Source of the DNA: Halopseudomonas xinjiangensis
Lineage (GTDB): Bacteria; Pseudomonadota; Gammaproteobacteria; Pseudomonadales; Pseudomonadaceae
Length of the DNA: 64,000 nt
Reading direction: 5' to 3'
Assembly: GCA_011050525.1 (NCBI GenBank)
Contig: DRFO01000017.1
Location: 310,001-374,000, forward strand
Both the position numbers and the translations under genes were made by a program. Below are positions 9,824-19,782 of the stretch, in pieces. The notes beneath the pieces are model-generated. The model made no database searches. It was not told the DNA's origin and saw only the letters and a list, made by a program, of their open reading frames with translations. Within the stretch, counting starts at the first letter, position 1. Every line of letters starts with the position of its first letter.

Positions 9824-10789
9824 TCAGATCTCGGCAGTGCGACGCACTTCGGTAATCAGATTCGTTTCGTAGGCTTCTTCAAGATGCCGTTCCACCATCT
9901 CCAGAAGCTTTTCCGGCTTCGGTAGCGACTGGTGAGCAACGACCGATCCAAGGGCCATGCCGGCTCGCACGGTCAGGTAGCCTTCGCTGGTCTTGAATGC
10001 CTTGAGATTCAAGCCGTCGTGCAGACGCCGGAAACTGTTCGGCTTGCATTCGTGCTGATCTTCGGCAAGCGTGACAATGGCAAAGGTATTGACTCCGACG
10101 CGAGCAATGACGTCCGTAGGTCTGACCAGTTGCTGGAGGCGGCGAGCAATCCCCTTGAGCAGCTCAGACTGCACGATTTCACCAAAACGACCGCCCATTT
10201 CATCCAGATTCTGCACGCCGAGAACCAGGACGCAACAGGCCCCGCCGCGGGTATCGACGTTTCGTATCGCATCTTCCAGGCGCTGCAGCAGGTAGCGCCG
10301 ATTGCCCAGCGCGGTCAGACTGTCGACCAGATTGTGGGCTTCCAACTGGGCATTGTTGTCCGCCATCAATCGGTTCTCTTCCAGAAGACGATTGATCAGT
10401 TGCGAGGTACGGTCGGCGGCAAATATCCGGGGCAGGAGCTGTTCGCTCATGGAAGACTTGCTGATGAAATCATCCACGCCGCGATCAAACGCTTCGCTGA
10501 GAACGTTGTCGCCTTCCCTCGCGGTCAGCAGCACCACGTAGGTGTAATGGTCGGTTTGTTCATCAGTCTGGCGAACTCGGGTAGTCAACTCCAACCCGTC
10601 CATTTCCGGCATTAACCAGTCAGCCACCATGACGCTGGCCGGACGCTGGTCGTGCATAGCCAGAGCATCCATGGCCGAGCTGGCGAAACGAATATCAGCA
10701 TATCCGGCCTGGGTAAGCGTGTGGCCTATGACCGCACTACTGAACTTGGTATCGTCCACCACCATAATGCTGAGTTGCGGATTGGGCAT
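9824..10789 (-). CDS. Response regulator with degenerate GGDEF domain
   Basis: Two-domain signalling protein of 321 residues. REC domain, residues 7-125: acidic pair Asp12/Asp13, phospho-acceptor Asp57 (VMVADWLMPEMDG), Thr89 and Lys111. GGDEF-like domain, about 150-315, opening DSLTALGNRRYLLQRLEDA. The signature loop reads RVGVNTFAIV, so GGDEF has become GVNTF (232-236), and the metal-binding Asp normally found near the start of the domain is also absent. Cyclase activity is therefore unlikely; a role as a GTP- or c-di-GMP-binding or purely protein-binding output is possible (inference). The start at 10789 has GGGAG seven bases upstream. It is coupled to panE and divergent from yajQ. Confidence 0.9.
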   Translation of the reverse strand: MPNPQLSIMVVDDTKFSSAVIGHTLTQAGYADIRFASSAMDALAMHDQRPASVMVADWLMPEMDGLELTTRVRQTDEQTDHYTYVVLLTAREGDNVLSEAFDRGVDDFISKSSMSEQLLPRIFAADRTSQLINRLLEENRLMADNNAQLEAHNLVDSLTALGNRRYLLQRLEDAIRNVDTRGGACCVLVLGVQNLDEMGGRFGEIVQSELLKGIARRLQQLVRPTDVIARVGVNTFAIVTLAEDQHECKPNSFRRLHDGLNLKAFKTSEGYLTVRAGMALGSVVAHQSLPKPEKLLEMVERHLEEAYETNLITEVRRTAEI

Positions 10790-10899
10790 AGCTTTGCTCC
10801 CTGCAGCTGAGTCGTCGGCAAATAGCGTTATAATGCCACGATCAGGTCCGTTGTTTTGCAATTTATGTCATAAAAATCATGTTTATTCGAGGTAAATCC

Positions 10900-11385
10900 A
10901 TGCCGTCATTTGATGTGGTGTCCGAATTGGACAAGCATGAAGTCACCAATGCTGTTGAGAACGCTATGAAGGAGCTGGAACGTCGCTACGACCTCCGTGG
11001 CAAGGGCACCTTCGAGTTCAAGGAAAAAGAGTTGCTGGTGCATATTACCGCTGATGCAGACTTTCAGCTGGAACAAATGGTCGAGATCCTCAAGATGAAC
11101 CTGGCCAAGCGGAAAATCGATATCCAGTGCCTTGAAACAAAACCCGCCTTTGCATCCGGCAAGCAGGTCAAGCAGGATATGGTTCTGCGTGAAGGCATCG
11201 ACAAGGAAATGGCGAAGAAGATAGTTGCGCTGGTCAAGGAATCCAAGGTGAAGGTGCAGGCCGCCATCCAGGGAGAGCAGGTCAGGATCACTGGCAAAAA
11301 ACGAGACGACCTTCAGGAAACCATGGCGCTTCTAAAGGGCGCTACGTTGGACCTGCCTTTGCAATTCAATAATTTTCGAGATTGA
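10900..11385 (+). CDS. yajQ: YajQ family cyclic di-GMP-binding protein
   Basis: Small nucleotide-binding protein of two ferredoxin-like domains. Family members in Xanthomonas and Pseudomonas bind c-di-GMP and act on transcription or translation. The 161-residue protein begins [20 protein letters not shown], the near-invariant YajQ N-terminus, and ends in [13 protein letters not shown], also invariant. The start at 10900 has GAGG seven bases upstream; an opening seven codons earlier lacks a site. A TATAAT hexamer at 10829-10834 could be part of its promoter but lacks a clear -35. It is divergent from the REC/GGDEF gene and is followed after 24 bases by mscS. Confidence 0.95.
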   Translation: MPSFDVVSELDKHEVTNAVENAMKELERRYDLRGKGTFEFKEKELLVHITADADFQLEQMVEILKMNLAKRKIDIQCLETKPAFASGKQVKQDMVLREGIDKEMAKKIVALVKESKVKVQAAIQGEQVRITGKKRDDLQETMALLKGATLDLPLQFNNFRD

Positions 11386-11409
11386 TGGGATAGATAAAAG
11401 GACGATTGA

Positions 11410-12249
11410 ATGGATGACATAGTGATTCAACTGGAAGAACTTCAGCAGGCCTGGTTGCCGCTGGTTATTCAATATGGAAGTCAGGTTCTGCTCGCTCTGG
11501 TTACCCTACTGCTGGGCTGGTGGATCATTGGACGTGTCACTGCAGCGGTCCAGCGGTTGCTGGAAAAGCGCAATGTCGACCGCACCTTGCACGGTTTTAT
11601 CGGAGCCTTGGTCGGAATTGGTCTGAAGGGTGTTTTGATCGTCAGCGTCGCTGGGATGATCGGAGTCGAGACCACGTCCTTTATCGCGCTGATCGGTGCG
11701 GCGGGCCTGGCGATTGGCCTCGCGTTGCAGGGCAGTCTGGCCAATTTCGCCGGTGGGATGCTGATTTTGATGCTGCGCCCGTTCAGGGCTGGCGAGTATA
11801 TCGAGGCGCAGGGCGTGGGCGGCACGGTGGACAGTATCCAGATTTTCTATACGGTTTTGAAAACACCGGATAACAAGACCATCACGATTCCCAATGGCAG
11901 TTTGTCCAACGGCAACGTCATTAATTATTCGCGTCAACCCACCCGCCGCGTTCATCTTGATATCGGCATCGACTACGGCGACGACGTGAAGAAGGCGCGG
12001 GAAATTCTGCTGGGGCTGGCACATAGCGACAACCGGGTTTTGAAGGATCCGGAGCCAGCGGTATGGCTGGTCTCGCTCGGCGACAACTCGGTCAATCTGT
12101 CGTTGCGGATGTGGACCAAGACGGATGATTACTGGGGCGTTTTCTGGGAAATGCTGGAACAGACCAAAGAGGCGTTTGACCAGGAAGGAATCAGCATTCC
12201 TTTCCCACAACGTACAGTGCATGTGGTTGCGCCGCCTGCTGCGGACTGA
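11410..12249 (+). CDS. mscS: Small-conductance mechanosensitive channel (MscS)
   Basis: Inner-membrane channel that opens under membrane tension and releases solutes after osmotic downshock. The protein has 279 residues, the size of E. coli MscS (286). Three N-terminal spans lie at about 20-40, 63-82 and 88-125. The third is the pore helix, with the glycine/alanine pattern AGLAIGLALQGSLANFAGG followed by ILMLRPFRAGEYIE. The beta domain (TIPNGSLSNGNVINYSR) and the alpha/beta cytoplasmic cage follow. It is probably in one transcript with yajQ and ends at an intrinsic terminator. Confidence 0.93.
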   Translation: MDDIVIQLEELQQAWLPLVIQYGSQVLLALVTLLLGWWIIGRVTAAVQRLLEKRNVDRTLHGFIGALVGIGLKGVLIVSVAGMIGVETTSFIALIGAAGLAIGLALQGSLANFAGGMLILMLRPFRAGEYIEAQGVGGTVDSIQIFYTVLKTPDNKTITIPNGSLSNGNVINYSRQPTRRVHLDIGIDYGDDVKKAREILLGLAHSDNRVLKDPEPAVWLVSLGDNSVNLSLRMWTKTDDYWGVFWEMLEQTKEAFDQEGISIPFPQRTVHVVAPPAAD

Positions 12250-12268
12250 TTGGAAAACCGGTTAAGGA

Positions 12269-12294
12269 AGCCCGGCAGCCGCCGGGCTCTTTTT
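12269..12294 (+). terminator. Intrinsic terminator after mscS
   Basis: An 8-bp perfect GC-rich stem (12269-12276 with 12281-12288, loop agcc) is followed by CTTTTT. It lies 20 bases past the mscS stop and ends the yajQ-mscS unit. Confidence 0.88.
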
Positions 12295-12492
12295 ATGACT
12301 TTCCTGTTGTAAATTGATTCTGGATATCCCTTTTTAACACGATGGCAATTTGCCCTTTCCCCTGTACTTCCCGCAACTTATCTGCGGAACTGAAAAAAAA
12401 TATGAACAGTCCAAACATCTGCTTGTCAGTTGAATAACGCTACGCGGTTGCCGTGTATGCGCGTTAATTTCAATGAACCAGGAGCAGATTCC

Positions 12493-13008
12493 ATGAATCG
12501 ACTGTTTAAAACCTCCATGCTTGTCGCTGCAATGCTGCCCGCTTTCGCAATGGCCGCCCCCGTTACCGGAAGCCAGGAAGTGACCTTGAGCGGTGCAGGT
12601 AGTAGCGACAAGGATTTTGATTCCAACGTTTTGTCCGTGCAGGGTAGCTGGGGTAGTTACCTGACTGATTCCTCCCTGTGGGGCGTTCGTCAAACGGTCA
12701 ACGCCAGTGACAACGAAGGCGAAAGCGTGATGTTTAGTGGTGCCACTCGGGTTTTCTACGACTATCTGTTTGGCGATGGCCCGGCTCGTCCGTTTGTCGG
12801 CCTCAGTGTCGGTGGGATATATGGCGAACAGGTTGATGAAACCTTCACGGGCGGTCCGGAAATTGGCCTGAAATACTGGGTCCAGGACAACGTGTTCATT
12901 ACCGGTATGATGGAGTATCAGTTTCTGTTCAAGAGCGGTAGCGATGCACAGGATCGTTATGATGATGGCGCGATCTTCTACAGCGTAGGTCTTGGTTATA
13001 ATTTCTAA
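12493..13008 (+). CDS. Small outer-membrane beta-barrel protein
   Basis: Secreted 171-residue protein with a clear signal peptide (MNRLFKTSMLVAAMLPAFAMA, cut before APV). The mature part alternates aromatic and glycine residues in strand-like segments, for example PFVGLSVGGIYGEQ and FYSVGLGYNF. It ends in phenylalanine, the usual outer-membrane insertion signal. It resembles small OmpW/OprF-N-type barrels, but I cannot name a family. AGGAG is 8 bases before the ATG at 12493; an upstream in-frame start at 12430 would place residues before the signal peptide. It is a single gene between two terminators. Pore, adhesion or structural roles are all open. Confidence 0.75.
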   Translation: MNRLFKTSMLVAAMLPAFAMAAPVTGSQEVTLSGAGSSDKDFDSNVLSVQGSWGSYLTDSSLWGVRQTVNASDNEGESVMFSGATRVFYDYLFGDGPARPFVGLSVGGIYGEQVDETFTGGPEIGLKYWVQDNVFITGMMEYQFLFKSGSDAQDRYDDGAIFYSVGLGYNF

Positions 13009-13022
13009 CCAGATCCTCGCTG

Positions 13023-13054
13023 AAAAAACGGCACCTTTTGGTGCCGTTTTTTTT
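13023..13054. terminator. Bidirectional terminator
   Basis: A 7-bp perfect stem (13029-13035 with 13040-13046, loop tttt) is flanked by six A on the left and eight T on the right, so it works in both directions. It lies between the outer-membrane protein gene and the convergent ampG. Confidence 0.92.
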
Positions 13055-13063
13055 GCCTGGGGT

Positions 13064-14437
13064 TTAGTCCATGCCTGGACGCTGCAACCGGTCTGGGTGG
13101 GCAAACTTGATAAGCATGGCGGCGAGGATGATAGCCGGCAGGCCGGTCAAGGCGGTGAGCATGAAGAAGCTCACCCAGCCTACATTCGCAGCAAGCACAC
13201 CGGTGAATCCCGCCGCGAACTGGCCGGGGAGGGTCATCAACGAGCTGAACAGCGCATATTGCGTCGCGGTGTACGCGGTGTTGGTAAGGCTGGAGAGATA
13301 GGCGATAAAGACGGAAATCGCCAGGCCACCCGTTATGTTGTCGGCAATGATCGCAAGCACCAGCCCGTATGTTTCCGGGCCGATGAAGCCGAGCCAGGCA
13401 AAGGTCAGATTGGTAGCCGGGGCCATGAAGGCGGTCAAGAGGAGGATCGGGGCGATACCAAAACGGGCGACCAGCAGGCCGCCGAGGGCAGCCCCAAACA
13501 GAGTCATCGCCAGGCCGAACGCCGCCGCTATATTGGCAATCTCGGCCTTGGTAAATCCCAGATCCAGATAGAACGGATTAGCCATGACGCCCATGAAAAT
13601 GTCGCTTATTCGAAACGTCGCGATGAAAGCCAGGACCAGCAAAGCGGTTTTACCGTAACGCTGAAAGAACTCTGCGAAAGGGCAGACCATGGCGCCGATG
13701 AACCAGGCAGTCAGGCTGCGCCGCCAGCCGTCGTGGCTGGTGTGGGCCAGGTAGTCACTGACCCGCTGCTCCAGTTGCAGGGTGTCCTCGGTCAGGTGAA
13801 CGTCAGGCTCGGCAATGACAAAAGTAGTGATCACGCCGACGCCCATCAGCGCTGCCATTGCCCCGTAGGCCAGACTCCAGCTATCCAGTGAGGCCAGGTG
13901 TAGAGCGCCTGCGCCGGCAGCAAGAATTGCCACGCGATAGCCAGTGACGTAGGTGGCAGCCATGGCGGCCTGCCGATGTTTGGCTTCGGCCTCGACCCGG
14001 TAGGCGTCAATGGCCACGTCCTGGGTCGCCGAGCCAAAGGCGGCCATCACTGCCCACAGCGCCACCAACTCCAGATTCATGCGGGGATCGGTCAATGCCA
14101 TCCCGAGCAGGGCGGCGGCAATAATGCATTGGGCCAGCAACATCCAGGCCCGGCGGCGACCGAGCCAGCGGCTCAGGAAGGGTATGCGCGCACGGTCAAT
14201 GAAGGGAGCCCACAGCACTTTGATCGAATGCGCCATGCCTACCCAACTAAGAAATCCGATCGCCGCAAGTTCTACTCCGATGTCGCGCAGCCAGGCGCTG
14301 AAGGTACCCCCGACCAACAGCAGGGGCAGTCCCGCCGAGAAACCCAGAAACAGCATCCCCAGCACACGCGGTTGGAGGTACACGCGAATCCCTTCATGCT
14401 TTGGCTGGGCAGTGTTCTCGATCTGGTCGTGGTTCAT
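13064..14437 (-). CDS. ampG: Muropeptide MFS transporter AmpG
   Basis: Inner-membrane permease that imports N-acetylglucosaminyl-1,6-anhydromuropeptides for cell-wall recycling and so feeds AmpD. The 457-residue protein has about 12-14 spans. AmpG signatures include GFSAGLPLLLVGGTFSAWLR (about residues 33-52), VGMAHSIKVLWAPFIDR and FGSATQDVAIDAYRVE. AGGAG lies just upstream of the ATG at 14437. AmpG is known as the gate for beta-lactamase inducers in pseudomonads; neither ampC nor ampR is in this window. The gene ends at a bidirectional terminator and is followed upstream by the alkyltransferase-like gene on the same strand. Confidence 0.93.
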   Translation of the reverse strand: MNHDQIENTAQPKHEGIRVYLQPRVLGMLFLGFSAGLPLLLVGGTFSAWLRDIGVELAAIGFLSWVGMAHSIKVLWAPFIDRARIPFLSRWLGRRRAWMLLAQCIIAAALLGMALTDPRMNLELVALWAVMAAFGSATQDVAIDAYRVEAEAKHRQAAMAATYVTGYRVAILAAGAGALHLASLDSWSLAYGAMAALMGVGVITTFVIAEPDVHLTEDTLQLEQRVSDYLAHTSHDGWRRSLTAWFIGAMVCPFAEFFQRYGKTALLVLAFIATFRISDIFMGVMANPFYLDLGFTKAEIANIAAAFGLAMTLFGAALGGLLVARFGIAPILLLTAFMAPATNLTFAWLGFIGPETYGLVLAIIADNITGGLAISVFIAYLSSLTNTAYTATQYALFSSLMTLPGQFAAGFTGVLAANVGWVSFFMLTALTGLPAIILAAMLIKFAHPDRLQRPGMD

Positions 14438-14472
14438 AAAGCTCCTGTTTGGGAAACTGCGAGGTGGCGATA

Positions 14473-14832
14473 CTACCCGGGCCAGCCAAAGCGTTTCATA
14501 TCCACTCGTCGGTTGCGGATGATGACACCTTCAGCCAGAAGCCGCTGCAGTTGTTCCTGTCCACTGGCGCTGTCGGCGGGTAACGAAAGGTATCCCTGGC
14601 TATTCACAACCCGGTGCCAGGGCAGCCGGGTATCCTCCGGCAGTTGGCTGAGAATTCGCCCGACTTGTCGCGCTCCCCGGCCCAGCCCCGCCAGCTGTGC
14701 CAGACGCCCATAACTGGTAATCCGCCCTGCCGGGATAGCCGACAATACCTGATAGACAGCGTCATTATGGGTACGGTGAATAGTGGCCGGAGGTACGCTC
14801 GTCCGGTCGGCTGGCATTCGTCGATCAGTCAT
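14473..14832 (-). CDS. Alkyltransferase-like protein (MGMT family, Trp in place of Cys)
   Basis: DNA-damage binding protein of the ATL class: the C-terminal MGMT fold without methyltransferase chemistry. The 119-residue protein has the helix-turn-helix and Arg finger region (YGRLAQLAGLGRGARQVGRI). The active-site motif reads PWHRVV where true O6-alkylguanine methyltransferases have PCHRV, so the acceptor cysteine is tryptophan. Known ATLs bind O6-alkylguanine and hand the lesion to nucleotide excision repair. The start is uncertain: the ATG at 14832 or an internal Met six codons on would both work. It is divergent from the DUF481 gene. Confidence 0.88.
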   Translation of the reverse strand: MTDRRMPADRTSVPPATIHRTHNDAVYQVLSAIPAGRITSYGRLAQLAGLGRGARQVGRILSQLPEDTRLPWHRVVNSQGYLSLPADSASGQEQLQRLLAEGVIIRNRRVDMKRFGWPG

Positions 14833-14870
14833 GGATAATGCGCCTTCGAATATTGCTCAAGGTTGTTCTG

Positions 14871-15884
14871 ATGTTAGTGTTTCGCGTGGTAACGGCGCTA
14901 TCGCTGCTGGTTCCGTCACTCAGTTTTGCCGATACGATCTGGTTGGACAATGGTGATCGTATCACCGGTACGATTGAACTGCTTGACGGAGGGCGGTTGG
15001 TCATGGAGACCGAATTCGCTGGTCAGGTGACGGTAAATGTCGAACGGATCCGAACGCTGGAAAGCGATAATTCGCTGCTGGTCAAGGTCCGGGATACCGC
15101 CGAGCGGGCGTTGTCAATAAAGCCCTCCGAAACGCCGGGACGCGTGCTCCTTTTAAATGGTTTGCCTGAACCGACGGAGCTAAAAATTACCGATATAGAC
15201 CAGATGATGGTACCGCAGCCCTTCATTCAGGACTGGGTGTTGCAGGGCAACGCTGATGCAAGTCTAGATGTGAAGAATGCTGACATTGACCAGCGAGACC
15301 TGGCCGTAAGGTTCAATACCGAGGCACGACACGGTGACTGGCGACATTCCCTGGCGGGCAATTTCGAGCGCTACTACAGCAATGACATCAAAAGTCGCCA
15401 CGAATGGGAATCGGATTACGATCTGAGCTGGTTCTTTGCCGAACAGTGGTTCTGGCAGACCAGTTTCAACCATCGGCGCGACCACCTGGGGGATGTGGCC
15501 AAACGGACCAGTATTGGTATGGGTCCTGGTTACGAATGGTGGAATACCAGTCTCACCCGTTTTGAAACCTCCGCCAGGCTCGATCATCTGCGGCTGGAAA
15601 ATCGCGACGGTTCTAGCAGCAACTTCAACGCCCTGGGGCTGGAATATGGCTATCAGCGATTCGTCTTCGGCAAGCGAGTGGAGGTATTCCACAATGCTGA
15701 AACGCTCGTTCCGGATGACCCCGATGTGATGTTCATTGTGGATACTGAACTGGGTGTCCGGTACATGCTTAACAGCTGGGCGTCCCTGAGCCTGTTGACT
15801 GAGTGGGACTACATTAATAGTGACGAGGAAAACGTCTCGGTTAACGACACCCGCTATCGTGTAGGTCTGGGCGTAAGCTGGTAG
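14871..15884 (+). CDS. DUF481 family outer-membrane protein
   Basis: Secreted beta-barrel protein of unknown function, 337 residues. A signal peptide (MLVFRVVTALSLLVPSLSFA) is followed by DTIWLDNGDRITGTIELLDGGR, a small SH3-like N-terminal part. From about residue 120 onward there is a strand-rich barrel (FNTEARHGDWRHSLAGNFE, WFWQTSFNHRRDHLGD), ending YRVGLGVSW with a C-terminal aromatic. This is the DUF481/YdiY architecture. I chose the ATG at 14871 because AAGG is eight bases upstream; the ATG at 14838 has no visible site and would lengthen the signal peptide. It is convergent with the SDR gene. Confidence 0.83.
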   Translation: MLVFRVVTALSLLVPSLSFADTIWLDNGDRITGTIELLDGGRLVMETEFAGQVTVNVERIRTLESDNSLLVKVRDTAERALSIKPSETPGRVLLLNGLPEPTELKITDIDQMMVPQPFIQDWVLQGNADASLDVKNADIDQRDLAVRFNTEARHGDWRHSLAGNFERYYSNDIKSRHEWESDYDLSWFFAEQWFWQTSFNHRRDHLGDVAKRTSIGMGPGYEWWNTSLTRFETSARLDHLRLENRDGSSSNFNALGLEYGYQRFVFGKRVEVFHNAETLVPDDPDVMFIVDTELGVRYMLNSWASLSLLTEWDYINSDEENVSVNDTRYRVGLGVSW

Positions 15885-15902
15885 GCCGGCGATGCGCCGG
15901 CC
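15884..15902. repeat. Perfect hairpin between convergent genes
   Basis: A GGCCGGC/GCCGGCC inverted repeat with a 5-base loop begins exactly at the stop of the DUF481 gene and precedes the end of the convergent SDR gene. There is no T run, so it is at best a weak terminator. Confidence 0.4.
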
Positions 15903-15916
15903 AGGATGGGCTGATT

Positions 15917-16675
15917 CTACAGGCGAATACCACCGTCCAGTTCCAGAACGCGGCCAGTGTAGTAATCGTTCTCGAACAGATAGGCAGCCGAATGAGCGAT
16001 CTCCTCGGGCTTGCCCATACGCTTCAGTGGGATGCCCGAGGTCATCTTTTCCAATGCTTCCGGCTTCATGCCGCCGGTCATTTCCGTTTCGATAAAGCCC
16101 GGTGCGATCCCGGCAACGCGAATTCCGTACCGTGCCAGTTCCTTGGCCCAGACCACCGTCAAGGCGGCCACGCCGGCCTTGGCTGCAGAATAATTGGACT
16201 GACCCATATTGCCGGCCCGTGAAATTGACGAGATGTTGATGATCAGCCCCTGGCTTTTCAGTTCGACCATTTTGGCTGCGACTTCACGGGTTCCCAGGAA
16301 TACACCGGTCAGATTGACATCGATAACTGACTGCCACTGGGCGAGGCTCATTTTTTGCATCTCGCCATCACGGACCTTGAGCAACAACCCGTCGCGCAAG
16401 ATCCCTGCGTTGTTGATCAGGCCATTGATGGTTCCAAAATCCTGTGCCACACGGTTTACCATGTCGATCACTTGTTCTTCGTTGGCTACGTTACACAGAT
16501 AGGCCCGGGCATCCCCACCGGCGGTTTTGCAGGCGCTAACCGCTTCATCCAGGCGCTCCTGACTCAGATCGACCAGCGCCAATCTGGCGCCTTTAGCGGC
16601 CAGGTATTCGCCCATGGCACGGCCCAAGCCCTGGCCGCCGCCGGTGATAATAATGACGCTGTCTTTCAATTGCAT
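15917..16675 (-). CDS. SDR family oxidoreductase (FabG-like)
   Basis: NAD(P)-dependent short-chain dehydrogenase of 252 residues. Visible motifs: cofactor loop [12 protein letters not shown] (about residues 10-21), Asp for adenine ribose (LALVDLS), LINNAG, catalytic Ser in [13 protein letters not shown] and the YxxxK pair in [12 protein letters not shown], then PGFIETEMT. The close likeness is to 3-oxoacyl-ACP reductases, but the substrate cannot be inferred, and no fatty-acid synthesis genes are nearby. AGGAG is seven bases before the ATG at 16675; the longer opening to 16750 encodes a Cys-rich segment unlike the family. I recall a similar SDR near groESL in P. aeruginosa. Confidence 0.9.
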   Translation of the reverse strand: MQLKDSVIIITGGGQGLGRAMGEYLAAKGARLALVDLSQERLDEAVSACKTAGGDARAYLCNVANEEQVIDMVNRVAQDFGTINGLINNAGILRDGLLLKVRDGEMQKMSLAQWQSVIDVNLTGVFLGTREVAAKMVELKSQGLIINISSISRAGNMGQSNYSAAKAGVAALTVVWAKELARYGIRVAGIAPGFIETEMTGGMKPEALEKMTSGIPLKRMGKPEEIAHSAAYLFENDYYTGRVLELDGGIRL

Positions 16676-16869
16676 ACTGGTACTCCTGGAGTATGGTCTC
16701 GGGTTTTTCAGGCGAGCAAGCATGCAACAGTTTCGACAAAGATTGAACATCTGATGTGATTACTAGTCTTCAAACGGAGATCCCAGGTCTTGCCGGTTGC
16801 GCCCCAGTGGCTTGAAAAAACCGTCCGCGCCCCCATCAATTACGTTTGGCATTCACGCGCGAGGTCAAC

Positions 16870-17313
16870 ATGCCCATTATCCGTATCCTGCTGTTGTTGC
16901 TCCCGCTGGTTGAACTGGCAGGTTTGATTGTTCTGGGTCAGTTTATCGGCGTGGGGTACACCCTTCTTTGGGTACTGGCCAGCGGGCTCCTGGGAATAAT
17001 CATGATCCAGCGCCAAGGCTGGGGCATGCTGCAGCGTCTGCAGACCCAGATGGCGCAAAATCGCGCTCCGCTTTCCGTGCTCAAGTCAGGCATGTGGGGC
17101 GTGTTGGCCGGCGTGCTGCTGGTGATTCCGGGCGTGGTCACTGACCTGCTCGCATTACCCGCACTGATCATGGCGCTGCGACACCGCAACAAGGCCCAAC
17201 CGGGCGAACCGGGAGGCCCCCAGGTCTGGAAGCAGGGAGAGCATAACGTCATTGAAGGGGAGTGGGCACCAGGGACGGAACGGCGACCGGAAAAGCACAT
17301 CGACAAGGAGTGA
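16870..17313 (+). CDS. fxsA: FxsA family membrane protein
   Basis: Inner-membrane protein of 147 residues named for relieving F exclusion of phage T7 in E. coli; its molecular role is unknown. Spans lie at about residues 3-23, 27-45 and 70-95. The family pattern is FVLLPLVELAGLI-like (LLLPLVELAGLIVLGQFIG) with a later GVLLVIPGVVTDLLALP and a charged C-terminal tail. The start at 16870 (MPIIRILLLL) has GAGG five bases upstream, preferred over an opening eight codons earlier. It lies just upstream of groESL, as in other pseudomonads, but ends before the sigma-32 promoter. Confidence 0.9.
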   Translation: MPIIRILLLLLPLVELAGLIVLGQFIGVGYTLLWVLASGLLGIIMIQRQGWGMLQRLQTQMAQNRAPLSVLKSGMWGVLAGVLLVIPGVVTDLLALPALIMALRHRNKAQPGEPGGPQVWKQGEHNVIEGEWAPGTERRPEKHIDKE

Positions 17314-17331
17314 AAAAATTTGCTCGACGCC

Positions 17332-17359
17332 CTTGAAAAGTGTTTGCAGATCCCCATTA
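17332..17359 (+). promoter_or_regulatory. Sigma-32 heat-shock promoter of groESL
   Basis: CTTGAAA at 17332-17338 and CCCCATTA at 17352-17359 are separated by 13 bases, an almost exact match to the RpoH consensus (CTTGAAA, 11-16 bases, CCCCATnT). Transcription would start near 17366, leaving a 5' leader of about 140 bases before groES. No CIRCE element was seen, as expected for this group. Confidence 0.9.
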
Positions 17360-17507
17360 AGGATTCACCAGTTTTGGCAGGCCGCTCACGCAGGGGTTTG
17401 CCCGGAACAGTGACGTTGCCCGAGGCGCGTCGTTCAGGCCGCAAGGCCTGTTTTTACTTGGATGCCGGCATGCCGGCCTTTGACATTCAAATTGGAGACT
17501 CAACACG

Positions 17508-17801
17508 ATGAAAATTCGTCCGTTACACGACCGCGTAGTCGTTCGTCGCAGCGAAGAAGAAACTAAAACAGCTGGCGGGATCGTTCTGCCTGGCTCTGCC
17601 GCAGAAAAGCCGAACACTGGCGTTGTGGTAGCTGTGGGTACCGGGCGTCTACTGGACAGCGGCGACGTTCGTCCGCTGGCTGTCAAGGAAGGCGACAAAG
17701 TCGTTTTTGGTCCTTATTCCGGTAGCAGCACCATCAAAATCGACGGCGAAGATTTGCTGATCATGAGCGAATCCGAAATTTATGGTGTGTTGGACGTCTG
17801 A
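17508..17801 (+). CDS. groES: Co-chaperonin GroES
   Basis: Ten-kilodalton lid of the GroEL chaperonin, forming a heptameric ring that closes the folding chamber. The 97 residues begin [20 protein letters not shown] and contain the mobile loop with [13 protein letters not shown] (about residues 25-37), then [12 protein letters not shown] and the final [17 protein letters not shown]. Length and sequence are standard. It sits under the sigma-32 promoter, 79 bases ahead of groEL. Confidence 0.97.
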   Translation: MKIRPLHDRVVVRRSEEETKTAGGIVLPGSAAEKPNTGVVVAVGTGRLLDSGDVRPLAVKEGDKVVFGPYSGSSTIKIDGEDLLIMSESEIYGVLDV

Positions 17802-17856
17802 GCTGACCCGATCGGTCTGGCTCGCCGGTAATCCGGCAACCTCCTGCATGATCTGA

Positions 17857-19524
<1,668 letters not shown>

Positions 19525-19552
19525 ACGCACCCAGCTATCGTAGTGCTGAAAG

Positions 19553-19584
19553 CCCGATCCGGTAAAAAGGATCGGGTTTTTTTT
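19553..19584 (+). terminator. Intrinsic terminator after groEL
   Basis: An 8-bp perfect stem (19553-19560 with 19569-19576, loop ggtaaaaa) is followed by eight T. It ends the groESL transcript 28 bases after the stop. Confidence 0.93.
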
Positions 19585-19604
19585 GCAGTATAAACTGGCT
19601 CGGT

Positions 19605-19622
19605 TGTAGGAGATTGCCTACA
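19605..19622 (+). promoter_or_regulatory. GacA box upstream of rsmZ
   Basis: TGTAGG-N6-CCTACA is an 18-base perfect palindrome matching the GacA upstream activating sequence (TGTAAG-N6-CTTACA) with one symmetrical change. Its centre lies about 170 bases upstream of the inferred rsmZ start, the long spacing known for rsmZ promoters in pseudomonads. It implies control of RsmZ by the GacS/GacA system. Confidence 0.8.
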
Positions 19623-19748
19623 CAATGCGTAAGCGTTAGCTGCCGCGTATCGTCAGCAAAGCTTCATTTTTTTGTCGATTGTTTTTTAAGTTATTGAAAA
19701 ATATTGAGAAAATAAATGGTGTCGAGGAGCTGACGGATTTCTCGGCAA

Positions 19749-19776
19749 TTGTTTCCGGGAACTAACCGGGTATTAT
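19749..19776 (+). promoter_or_regulatory. Candidate rsmZ core promoter
   Basis: TTGTTT (19749-19754) and TATTAT (19771-19776) are 16 bases apart, placing the start of transcription near 19783. This agrees with the first GGA hairpin of the RNA, which begins at about 19785. Confidence 0.55.
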
Positions 19777-19782
19777 TGTGCC

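Noticed and set aside
10071-10615. Long frames on the plus strand opposite the REC-GGDEF gene
   Set aside because: High-GC third-position shadows of a well supported minus-strand gene.
10829-10834. Consensus TATAAT upstream of yajQ
   Set aside because: No -35 element at a proper distance, so I do not list it as a promoter.
12334-13104. A 256-codon minus-strand frame across the outer-membrane protein gene
   Set aside because: It runs through a bidirectional terminator and has no family match; the plus-strand frame has a signal peptide and barrel pattern.
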